A stretch of 30,424 nucleotides of DNA from Welwitschia mirabilis (taxonomy: Eukaryota > Gnetophyta > Gnetopsida > Welwitschiales): contig JBOZIK010000001.1 of the NCBI GenBank assembly GCA_051453625.1, forward strand, positions 25,517,290 to 25,547,713. The letters are read 5' to 3'. Below are positions 1 to 9,089 of the stretch, piece by piece (position 1 is the first letter of the stretch; the number at the start of each line of letters is the position of its first letter). Below the pieces are notes generated by a model. That model was not told where the DNA came from, did no database searches, and saw only the letters and a program-made list of their open reading frames with translations. The translations under genes were made by a program, and so were the position numbers.

Positions 1-704
1 AAGAAAAGAGAATAAAAAGATAATACCTTGATAGCATAATTTTTAGAATTTAGATAAGAGATAAAAGAATGATAAGTGTTATTAAAAAATGATCTCTTAT
101 GAAAAATTTTAGTATCTTGGGCATCATTATGAAAGGCATGTGAAAAGGAACTCAAAGAAATTTTTCAATATGATTTTAAAGGATCTCTAAAATGTTTTAT
201 ACCATTTGATTGAGAACATGGATTCTTAAGGAGAAAACAAGGCTTTTTCAATTTTGCATAAGCACATGACGATTTGTTTCTATAAGAATTAATGTAAGAG
301 ACAAAAAATTCATACAACTCATGGAAAAACAATCTCTTATCAAACTCATGATATAAAAGATTTAAAACATAAATGCATTCAAATCTTGATATTGAACATG
401 GAAGTGTAAAACGAGATCAAAAGATTTGTGAAAAACTTCTTAGGATGAAAGATTATGATAGGCTTTATGTACCTAAGAAGCTCCTTAACTTTTAGTTTCA
501 AACATGGATTTGGATCAACAAATACGATTTTCCCCAATTAAGAATTCTAAGATATCCTAAATTTTGTTTTAAAAAAGAATGATCAGTGGAAGTACATGAT
601 AGAGTTGACTTTGCAAATGAGAAAAAGATGTTACTTTTTGAACATGAAGTTTTTAAGGGAAGAGGTTAAAAGATTTTTGAACTCAAGTCCTTAAGATGAT
701 ATGG
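1..704. other. AT-rich stretch, nothing recognised
   Basis: No long reading frame or known domain is visible on either strand. Short phrases such as GAACATGG and GATCTCTTAT recur at irregular spacing (about 210, 395, 500 and 637 for the first), which hints at an old internal repeat. The stretch lies downstream, in minus-strand sense, of the coding remnant that starts further right, so it may be the interior of the same LTR element. That is inferred from position only. Confidence 0.35.
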
Positions 705-1745
705 TTCATTACTTTTAAGGATAAGAATGTGACTTGTAGAGATAGTTGTTTAAATAATTTTTTAATTGATTATATATTCCTCTTCTTTATGATTGTTAAT
801 TTGTTATTTTTCATTTTGTTGAGAATCATTGTTCTTTTCTAAGTTGGTGGATTCCTTAAAAAGATCATTAGAAAGATTGTAGAAGGGAAATCTCTCATTA
901 TTTGATGAAATATATTCTAATTTTTCTTAGATTGATTCCTCTTTATCTTTAAATAACTCCATTAATTCTAAACTATAATTCTCATTTGAGTTAATTTAAT
1001 CATTTTTCATTAATTTTATTTCAATGCTTATCTACATTAATTTCAAAATTTTAATCTCATATATCAATGAAACTCCTTTATCCTTATAAAACATGTGAAA
1101 GTTTGGGATATGATCTAAAATTTCAATGTCATCTTATTCTTCTTCTTTACTATTCTCATCATCTTGTTTCATGTGATTGTTTCTATTAGAAGGGAAAATG
1201 TGATTATCATTTCTATCATAGACTCACTCATGAATGTACTTTTTATTTAATGAATGATTTTCAAATACCTTAACATCATCATATAAATAACCATCCTCAT
1301 CTTTATTATTGAAAAATATAGTTGAGTTATCATTGTCCCCCCTTTGTCCATATCCTAATGGGTAGAATGATGAGGTTTGCTCTAAAATTTGATTCTCAGC
1401 TTGGAAGCAATAATTAAACTCATTCATTCCTAAGTTGCTTTCATTTTCCTTAAGGTAATATGAATTAGGATAGTTTTGAGGATTTTGCATTTGAATAAAG
1501 AAACTAATGTTTTTATGGGTTTATTGATATTTTCATGGTTCTTTTTTATTATATCCCTTAATTCTCCTATTGGATCATTTTCTACTTCATAATAGTTCAT
1601 GGGAGATGGATGAGATGGGTAAAAGTAATTGGATGATGTTAAATCCCTAAGATTTTCTTCATTAGTTCTATATAGATTTTGAAAAGAAAAGGGCAAATAA
1701 TAAGGTGGCTAAAAAGAGGAATGGAACCTATCCCTACTATCAACA
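705..1745 (-). repeat. Copy 1 of a ~1.04-kb duplicated segment
   Basis: This segment aligns collinearly with 1846-2868 from end to end, with small indels; offsets run from about 1140 at the left end to 1123 at the right. By eye the identity is about 87-88%; a hand count over 1224-1490 gave about 34 differences in 267 bases. The right edge of the copy is exactly the edge of the 100-N gap. It holds minus-strand coding remnants of the same unknown protein as copy 2. It may be a tandem paralogue, a second element of the same family, or an unmerged overlap between two contigs. Confidence 0.85.
1224..1696 (-). pseudogene. Unrecognised Asn/Asp-rich protein remnant, copy 1
   Basis: Two minus-strand open pieces overlap here: 1430-1696 in one frame and 1224-1490 in another. 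The upstream piece contains PFSFQNLYRTNEENLRDL and the downstream piece LKENESNLGMNEFNYCFQ. Both have clear counterparts in copy 2 (PFSFQNPYRTTEENVRDL and LKEKENNLGMNDYDSCFQ), so they once belonged to one reading frame that is now shifted. Composition is rich in N, D, E, Y and S. I see no zinc knuckle, gag core, protease DTG or membrane segment. I do not recognise the family. About 28 of 88 residues differ from copy 2 against roughly 34 nucleotide differences, so most changes are replacements, as expected without protein-level selection. Confidence 0.55.
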
Positions 1746-1845
1746 NNNNNNNNNNNNNNNNNNNNNNNNNNNNNNNNNNNNNNNNNNNNNNNNNNNNNNN
1801 NNNNNNNNNNNNNNNNNNNNNNNNNNNNNNNNNNNNNNNNNNNNN
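1746..1845. other. Assembly gap of exactly 100 N
   Basis: A run of exactly 100 N is the usual placeholder for a gap of unknown size. The sequence on both sides belongs to the same duplicated segment: the left contig ends where the homologous segment ends in copy 2, and the right contig begins where it begins in copy 1. Confidence 0.95.
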
Positions 1846-2868
1846 TCATTACTTTTAAGGATAAGAATGTGATTTGGAGAGCTACTTGTTTGAATAATTT
1901 CTTCATTAATTGTATATCTCTCTTCTTTATGATTGATTGTTTCTTATTCTTCATTTTTATTTTGTTGAGGATCATTGTTCTTTTCTAAGTTGGTGGATTC
2001 TTCAAAAAGATCATTAGAAATATTCTAGAAAGGAAAGCTATCATTATTTGATAAAAGATAATCTAATGTTTCTTGGCTTAATTCCTCTTTTTCTCTAAAT
2101 AACTCCATTAATTCTAGACTATAATCCTCATTTGACTTGAGTTGATCATTTTCCATTAATTCCATTTCAATGCTTATTCTCATTAATTTTAAAAGTTGAA
2201 TCTCATATATCGGTGGAACTCCTTTATCCTTATAAAACATGTGAAAGTTTGGGATATGATCTAAATTTTAATGTCATCTTCTTCTTTACTATTCTCATCA
2301 TCTTGTTGCATGTTGTTGTTTTTAGTAGAAGGGGAAATGTGATCATCATTTCTATCATAGATTTTTTCATAAATGCATTCTTCATTTAATGAATGATTTT
2401 CAAATCCCGTAACATAATCATCTAAATAGCCATCCTCATCTTTATTCTTGAAAGATATAGTCAAGTTGTCATTGTCTCTCCTTTGCCCATCTCCTAATGG
2501 GTATAATGATGAAGTTTGATCTAAAATTTGATTCTCAACTTGAAAGCAAGAATCATAATCATTCATTCCTAAGTTGTTTTCTTTTTCCTTAAGGTAAGAT
2601 GAATCAGGATAGTTTTGAGAATTTTTCATTTGCATAAAAGTAATTTATTGATATTTTTGTAGTGCTTTTTTATTGTATCCCTTAATTCTCTTATTGGATC
2701 ATTTTTTACTTCCTAGTAGTTCATGGGAGATGGATGAATGGGCAAAACTAATTGGATGAGGTTAAATCCCTAACATTTTCTTCAGTAGTTCTATATGGAT
2801 TTTGAAAAGAAAAGGGGGAATAATAAGGTGGTTGAAAAGAGGAATGGATCCTATCCCTACTCTCAACA
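1846..2868 (-). repeat. Copy 2 of the ~1-kb duplicated segment
   Basis: Partner of 705-1745. It begins at the first base after the N run (TCATTACTTTTAAGG, matching 706) and the shared stretch ends near the CTATCCCTAC motif at 2851, matching 1728. To the right, copy 2 continues without a break into the leader, primer-binding site and LTR of a minus-strand element. Copy 1 has no such continuation because its contig stops. Confidence 0.85.
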
Positions 2869-3053
2869 ATTTTTTGTGATGGCCTCCCTTTTTTTGGAAA
2901 AAGATCTCTAAGTATTTTCTTACCATCCTCCTTGGATTCTTTTCTCCTTTTCTCAGTAAGAAGTTTCCCAACTGTTTTATTACTATTATTCCCAGGTTTG
3001 TTTTTACACTTTCCAATAAGACTTTTTATACAGGTGATTCTATCACTATTCAT
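2025..3053 (-). pseudogene. Unrecognised charged Asn-rich protein of the LTR element, copy 2
   Basis: Read on the minus strand, the coding remnant starts at the ATG at 3053 with a basic N-terminal part containing GKLLTEKRRKESKEDGKK and LRDLFPKKGRPSQ. An aromatic, Pro-rich stretch follows (FQPPYYSPFSFQNPYRTT). A stop at about 2748 interrupts it. The frame resumes at 2635-2261 as an acidic Asn-rich domain ending in EDDENSKEED-like sequence, and again at 2240-2025 as a Leu/Glu-rich segment (SLELMELFREKEELSQETL) that could form a helix. Its place just inside a primer-binding site is where gag normally lies, but I see no gag core and no CCHC knuckle. It may be a non-autonomous LTR element with a divergent or captured ORF. 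No function is proposed. Confidence 0.5.
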
Positions 3054-3306
3054 TTTTGAGAAGAATGGGAGGAAGAGAATCTTTAAGATGAAGGTAGGTG
3101 CTTAAAGATGATTGAGTTTTAAAAATAAAATGATCTCAGAAAAATAATGTATGCACCTAGAGTTTGTATTTCTGAAATCAAATTATCCTTCTCTAATACT
3201 TTATTCTATCAAAAGCCCCTTATTTTTTTCTCTGATAAACCTTTTTCTGGACTAAAAATACCACATTACCCAAATGATGACAACCCTCGTACTCCTCAAT
3301 AGCCTT
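3054..3306 (-). other. Leader between primer-binding site and first ORF
   Basis: About 250 bases separate the primer-binding site from the first ATG of the minus-strand coding remnant. The part next to the site stays open in one frame (about 3220-3306) but has no recognised domain. This matches the untranslated leader of an LTR retrotransposon, by position only. Confidence 0.4.
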
Positions 3307-3323
3307 CCCTAGCAATGGCGCCA
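3307..3323 (-). promoter_or_regulatory. Primer-binding site, tRNA-Asp type
   Basis: The minus strand reads TGGCGCCATTGCTAGGG. The common plant primer-binding site complementary to the 3' end of tRNA-Asp is TGGCGCCGTTGCCGGGG, as in Athila and Tat-type gypsy elements. The match is 14 of 17, with the first seven bases exact. It sits three bases inside a candidate LTR end (GCAACA then TTT then TGG), which is the standard geometry. Minus-strand reverse transcription would have started here. Confidence 0.8.
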
Positions 3324-3344
3324 AAATGTTGCAGTGTTTATTTG

Positions 3345-3611
3345 NNNNNNNNNNNNNNNNNNNNNNNNNNNNNNNNNNNNNNNNNNNNNNNNNNNNNNNN
3401 NNNNNNNNNNNNNNNNNNNNNNNNNNNNNNNNNNNNNNNNNNNNNNNNNNNNNNNNNNNNNNNNNNNNNNNNNNNNNNNNNNNNNNNNNNNNNNNNNNNN
3501 NNNNNNNNNNNNNNNNNNNNNNNNNNNNNNNNNNNNNNNNNNNNNNNNNNNNNNNNNNNNNNNNNNNNNNNNNNNNNNNNNNNNNNNNNNNNNNNNNNNN
3601 NNNNNNNNNNN
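3345..3611. other. Assembly gap, 267 N
   Basis: The gap lies inside the probable LTR and removes about a third of it. Its odd length suggests a sized gap rather than a fixed placeholder. Reading frames that appear to span it consist mostly of N and are not evidence of coding. Confidence 0.95.
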
Positions 3612-3620
3612 TTAACAAAG

Positions 3621-3674
3621 GTTGCCCTTGATAATCTATATCACCCAAGAAATTGTCACCAGATCAAGGGCAAC
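3621..3674. repeat. 12-bp perfect inverted repeat with 30-base loop
   Basis: GTTGCCCTTGAT at 3621-3632 is the exact reverse complement of ATCAAGGGCAAC at 3663-3674. It falls in the transcribed (R/U5-side) part of the probable LTR, next to the N gap. It could fold as an RNA hairpin in the element transcript; no function is established. Confidence 0.7.
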
Positions 3675-3914
3675 ATAGACTATAAGGGTAATTAGAAAAT
3701 CTAACATAAAAACATAAAAACAAAATAAGGTTTATATTATGAAAGTGTAAAAAGCATCTTAGTCACAAAACAGCCAGGTCCCAATGGAGGATATACAACC
3801 CTCCATCAAGTGCACCTCTTTCTGCAACACTCAAGATGGATCTTCCACCCTTTAACCTTCTGTCACGAGGATTTCTGATGCAACGAAGATGAGAAGGAGA
3901 GTCAAAGGAGAGTT

Positions 3915-3922
3915 TATTTATA
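3915..3922 (-). promoter_or_regulatory. TATA box of the LTR promoter
   Basis: The minus strand reads TATAAATA followed by AACTCTCC and a CT-rich tract. This is a close match to the plant TATA consensus TATAAATA. It lies about 590 bases upstream of the primer-binding site on the same strand, as expected for an LTR promoter. Transcription would start about 30 bases further along the minus strand, near 3885. Confidence 0.55.
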
Positions 3923-4077
3923 ACAACTCATAACAAAAAAAGGACAAACGGTAGGTGTGGCTAGGTGCACTCATAAATGACTTAGAAACGGATGAAATGG
4001 TTATGGGTCATTGTCAAAGTCAGTTACATATCAGGGTCATCTGGATAAGTCTGGATGACATGGGGGATGATAGCACA

Positions 4078-7000
4078 TTATAAAATATTCTTAAAATGAT
4101 AACTCAGCAGTCCACATCAGCAGTCGTTGTCCTACCTGTCGTGGGGACGACGGTCTTCTTTTATTATTTTCTTCAAGAGAATTTTATCATTTTTGTTAGT
4201 AATCCTTCTTCAAAGATCTGTGCATCATAAAGTTTCTTTAATATATCAAATCTGGCTAAGAATCACACATTTCTAATATTTCCTCATGTATCTCCAAAAA
4301 CCTCAGAATTGCACTAAACATATATAAAAGTCCTGCAAAATAACTCATAAAATCCCATCAAATAATCTTAAATTGGTAGTGTAACACATAGCCTTATTAC
4401 ACTACTAGTCCATGTGATTAATGCAAAATCATCACTGAGTGACAATGTCACAATAAATTAAATTTTATTGTGCCTTATATTACATATGCATTAAAACCTA
4501 TCGAGTTGTATAACATGTCTTAGATCCATGACTCATAATCCTTATCGTTTATTACACTATGATAACTTAATGAACTTAAAATTTTAAGTCTATAGCTATC
4601 AAAAATCAATTGTGTAGTGATAAAATAACTGATAACATTTAATTCCCAGCTTATGAGTAATTGAATGATGTCTCACAGTGATGACTAGTATGCTAACCAT
4701 TTAAACATTTTATCACAACCCCACCACACTAAGATAGCTAGATTTCATCGAAAAAACTTATAAAAATGATGTCGGGGACTGAATAAAGATTTCATTTCTA
4801 GCTCTACTTGCCTACATCTCACCTTGACCACTCTATGATAAATCCATCTCAAGCACTAGAAATCACCATCCTGGTGGTAAAAACAAAATGTCACATTTAT
4901 CTATAGCATGGATAAGATTTTGTCCACTACTTTCTTTACCAAAATTATGTTTTTATTTCTAGCAAAGTCAAATCTAGGATTTGGATAGGTATTTTCAATA
5001 ATTTTTAAATATTTGATTCTATCCTTTTCAAATTAAAGGAAACAATGATTATTTAAGCTATAAATCGAGATTAGAAGAGTACAACAAGTTGGGACTATGA
5101 TATTTACAAATCTTTTTTATTAGTTTATCATTCTTAAGCCTATTTAGTACCAATTTATGTAAATACTTTATTTGCTGACATGGAAAGTTGTGGTGATAAT
5201 TTATTATTTTTTTCTAGGCCCAAGAGCCTAGTTGTAGTTCAAGAAAAAGCACCATGACATAGGTCTCTAACCTTGTTCGATAACCACAACCAGTAGCTTC
5301 TCTTGCTACATGAACTATCCCTCTAGCATAGAGAACTCTCTCTTGAGCTCTGAAAAATAGAAGGAGACAATGCTAAGAGGAAACTATCAATTTAGAATGG
5401 GACTATAGTATACGATTAGAAATAATTACCAAAGCCTTATTTCAAAATATGATTCATCGTAGCTTGGTGTGGTTTGCAAGCTCCTCTCATAGGGAGTATT
5501 ATCTTAGCTAAGTCAGATAATTCTTTAAGTGAATAACTACATATTATCGATATGAAAATATTACATAGGACTCTAATCAACTAGAATGTAAAATTATCAT
5601 CTAATCTAAGGTGTAACAGGTAGATATTAAGATTATTAAAAAATTTCTATGTGATAGATTTAGAATTTCCAATGAAGGAACCAGGTTGTACATTGATCAA
5701 GAGATAAGGGAATATAAATTTAAATTCTTTAGGGCATTAATAGTAGATAAAATGGATCCTGAGGTGGCATATTTAACTTATGAAAAGGGGTCCTCAATTT
5801 ACATCTTATCTCTTGTGAGTCATGTGTCCTTCGGATTAGTTAATTTCGATATCTATTCCATAACCTGTGTAGCTAATTTAATAAAATTCTATACTAGGCT
5901 CTTACTTCCATTATAAAATGCAAGGCCTTATAATTTAGCATATTACCTTTTGAAATTTACAAAATATGTGATCTAGCCACCTATCATGATAGCCTTCCCC
6001 TTTCTTCTCGATGCCATTTTAAAAATGATGAATGTTCCTTTGCCTTCATAAGAAGCTCCAATACACGATTGTCCTTACTACTAAGGATCTTTCAAAAATC
6101 CATCTCAGAGAAAGAGGAGAAGTATGACCCCTAGAAAGATCACTTGTAGCATAAGATGATCCCACTGTGATGTCATTCCTTATAGAACAATTTGGCCTTT
6201 TGATAGAAGTGAACCTTTAGAGCATACAAAAGCAACTTTAGAAGCAAATGTAAACTTTGGAGTACAAATTTACTGACCTTACTAAAGAATTGAGGGAATC
6301 AAAATGCATCTAAGACTTGAATTTGGTGGAGCCACTACTTCACCTCCTCCTTCTAAAGGAGATGATTCTTAAGATATGGGATTATAATGGTAGCAATTTT
6401 GATGTATGTAACAAAATTCACTATACTAGAATTTAATGAAAACAATATTATTTTTGTATCTAATGTGTTTTATGTCTTACTTTTTGTTTTACATTTTATT
6501 TTGTTAATGACAAATAGATCATTACCATTCAAAAAGGGGACTATGATGGACTATTAAAATTCATAAATTCCTATCTGTTTTAATGGCAAATAAATCTGAT
6601 AGAAATATTATTTTTGTATTAAAAAAGGAAATTACTAGACTAAAATAATTTTTGTATTCTTTATTAACTAAATCTTCTATTCCCATTAAAAATTGTACTA
6701 TTTTGTGTTATTAACAAGACCATCATTGAGCAATGGAACTATGATAAGTTAATGTTTGTTTGGGAGATTTGTAGGTTACTACATAGTGACAATGCTACAG
6801 TATAAGCCATCACGTAGCAATAATTTTCAAACATTCCAAAGGCGACTATAACAAAATAAACAGTTATCAACGGATATCGCAGTACAATAGATAGTAATGC
6901 ATAAAAGGACAATTACATAGAATTTTATTACCAGCTCTATCACATTACAATAAAGAGATATCAATACAATTGTCACTGGGCAATGATATTTTAAACATAG

Positions 7001-8689
7001 TGTGATGGATTTATGATAAGAACTATTAACTTTGCACAAGGGATTGATAATCGACAAGTCAGACAATCAGTCATCTTAGGAAAATCATAAGGAATCAAAG
7101 ATCCAAATTTACATAAAGGAAGTCCCCTTCTAATATAATTTCAACCATATGTGATTATCTGCATAATTCATTATAACAATGTCTAAAATTGTCTTTGAAC
7201 TAATGTTTAAATGCATTTCCTTTCCTTGGAGAAAGAGCTTATACAGGTAGAAACTTCTTGTAAATCTTTCACTTTTTTGTAATTCAATTTCATTGCAATG
7301 AATATTTAAATTTGGAGTCCAATTGACTACATATTTAGTTTGATTCCATGATAAGCAATCCTTTTAAGGCTTTTTTATTATAATGCTATTAGGACACTCT
7401 TGATCCCAGTTCTTTTCATTTCTTTCTACTCTTCCTTTTGCATTATTATCATAGTTTGCTTATTGCAAGGATATTGAATTGTAGGAAAGTAGTGGAAGTA
7501 TGAATCGAAGTTAATATTTTAATTTTAAACTTCTTTTAACACTTATTTATCAATTTTCTAAGCTATAACTACCCCAATACGTGATTTAGTTCCTAGTACA
7601 AGTGAATGTAACTTTGCTTCTATGAGATGCATTCCATTTATGGTTTCATTATGACATTACTTTTAGGCAAGTGATCTCTAAAATACTATTGATATGATGA
7701 TAAAATATCAATAGTATGGAATTATAATCATTTAATTTTACTTTTTTAAGTTGTATTATTGAATGTTGTATTGTTTATTTTATTCTCCTTTTCATTGTAA
7801 TGATATTATTTTAAGAAACTACTTACCATTAAATAGGAAAAATAGGTTATGTTATCTTGAATCCACATCCAAAGCTTCCACCAATATGACAAGATAGGTT
7901 GAAACTTAGCTTAGTTAAATCTCATCACTGTCATGCATTGGTTTTAAAATACTTATAAAAGACACTTACTATTACTCTCTAACTACTAGATTATATTTTG
8001 AACATACTTTTCTATTGAATGTGATCTCTTAAAAAGTAATAACGGATCTTAAGTGTTAACACCTTTTATAAAAATTTACTTATGATCTTTAAAAGATCTA
8101 TTGACTCTTAGTCATAAAATTTAAATAAAATTAAAGCTAACTATTTTGTTTAAAAATTTTAATGTTGTTAAAGTTCTTCATAGTGGTTGTATATTGTATG
8201 TTTTCTATTCAAGCATGTAATAGTAATTCTACACCTTGAAGATTCATCTCTAACTCTTTTAATTTGAATCTCACTTCAAATATTTTTTAAGCTCTCTGTT
8301 ATCATGTCTTCAACTATCTAAAGAAAGCACTCCAACAATAAGGAATTTGGTAAATTTCAAGAGAAAATAATTACCATACCCAAAACCTAATGGGATGTGA
8401 TGACAGTATAGCCAGAACTACTGAAAGGGCTTCTCATGAAAGTAAAATAATTTTCAAAGAAAATGGAAATCCTGCAGGAAGAAATATTATGGAAACTAAC
8501 TACTCGTAAAACTAAAATTGAAGGAAATAGGGCAACATCACATGATAATGAAAAAGTAACAGGGAACCAAAGCATAAAAATAGTAATCTTAGAAACATTA
8601 AGGGATCAAGAAGGGAAAAAAGAGATATCACTAAATCTTTGATTTTTCACTCCACTAGAAAATGAAAATGAAGGTTTATTTGAAAAAGT
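4078..8689. other. AT-rich intergenic stretch, no supported gene
   Basis: Only short open frames occur, among them 5686-5916 (+) and 6827-7066 (-), and none matches a domain I know. Codon periodicity and splice signals are not convincing. The block at 4300-4760 is rich in short phrases such as TAATGCA and ATCAC and has no coding character. A weakly similar pair of segments near 6444-6560 and 6604-6750 (AATATTATTTTTGTAT followed later by ACTATGAT) hints at an old local duplication. The stretch is probably old, eroded transposon DNA. Confidence 0.5.
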
Positions 8690-8759
8690 ATCCATAATTC
8701 TTTAGGAGAATATACATATTTTGCAACAACAAATTCTAGATGTCTTTCATGTTAGATAA

Positions 8760-8965
8760 GAGAAAGAATGATCGCATCATATCATAGTGACATTTTAAGA
8801 CTTGAAATCTAGGAATAATGTTTAGCAAATTCATAGTAAATTAAAAAGAGAGAAAGCTTGGATAAATGAGGATCTCACAAAAAAGGAGTTTGCAAAGAAG
8901 GTAAAGGAATGGCAAAAAGTGAAAATCACTTAAGCAAAAGGCAAATGATTCATGTGCATATGAAC
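8760..8965 (+). pseudogene. LINE ORF1 remnant, L1-ORF1p-like C-terminal domain
   Basis: One frame, interrupted by single stops, reads HHIIVTF.DLKSRNNV, then KLKREKAWINEDLTKKEF and AKKVKEWQKVK. LINE ORF1 proteins characteristically carry an IVRF..Y..R..v segment followed by a WINEDLT..E.. block and a basic helix. That domain binds the element RNA together with ORF1 trimers. It lies a few hundred bases upstream of the endonuclease motif, as expected. A long open frame on the opposite strand nearby (8387-8575) is antisense noise. Confidence 0.65.
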
Positions 8966-9089
8966 TATGTTATGGTGATAAAAGCCATAGATAACTATAT
9001 ACTAATGCTGATATTATAAATAAAGTAGTTGCTCTAAATAACATTTTCCTCTTAAAGAACTTTTAACATTTTTTTATCTTGTAGACTTA

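Larger units (their letters stand above)
3327..4077 (-). repeat. Probable 5' LTR of the minus-strand element
   Basis: The inner boundary is supported by the adjacent primer-binding site and a terminal CA (minus strand ...GCAACA). The outer boundary is a guess: TGTGCTATCATCC on the minus strand, starting at 4077, gives a TG...CA element of about 750 bases including 267 N. A minus-strand TATA box at 3915-3922 and a moderately GC-richer, transcript-like region between it and the gap fit a U3-R-U5 arrangement. No second LTR or target-site duplication is visible, because the element runs off or is broken to the left. Confidence 0.6.

Noticed and set aside
3220-3695. Open frames on both strands spanning the 267-N gap
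   Set aside because: They are open only because N translates as unknown; the real flanking parts are short and belong to the LTR and leader.
5686-5916. 76-codon plus-strand open frame
   Set aside because: No domain, no start or splice context, and low-complexity hydrophobic end; frames of this length are expected by chance in several kilobases.
6444-6750. Possible diverged tandem repeat sharing AATATTATTTTTGTAT and ACTATGAT phrases
   Set aside because: Offsets between matching phrases are inconsistent (160 to about 200) and the words are AT-rich; too weak to list as a repeat.
6827-7066. 79-codon minus-strand open frame with hydrophobic, Cys-rich translation
   Set aside because: Composition follows AT-rich DNA; no homologous pattern or signal peptide followed by a mature domain.
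8387-8575. Minus-strand open frame of 62 codons
   Set aside because: Lies opposite the region leading into the LINE ORF1 remnant and has no domain of its own.
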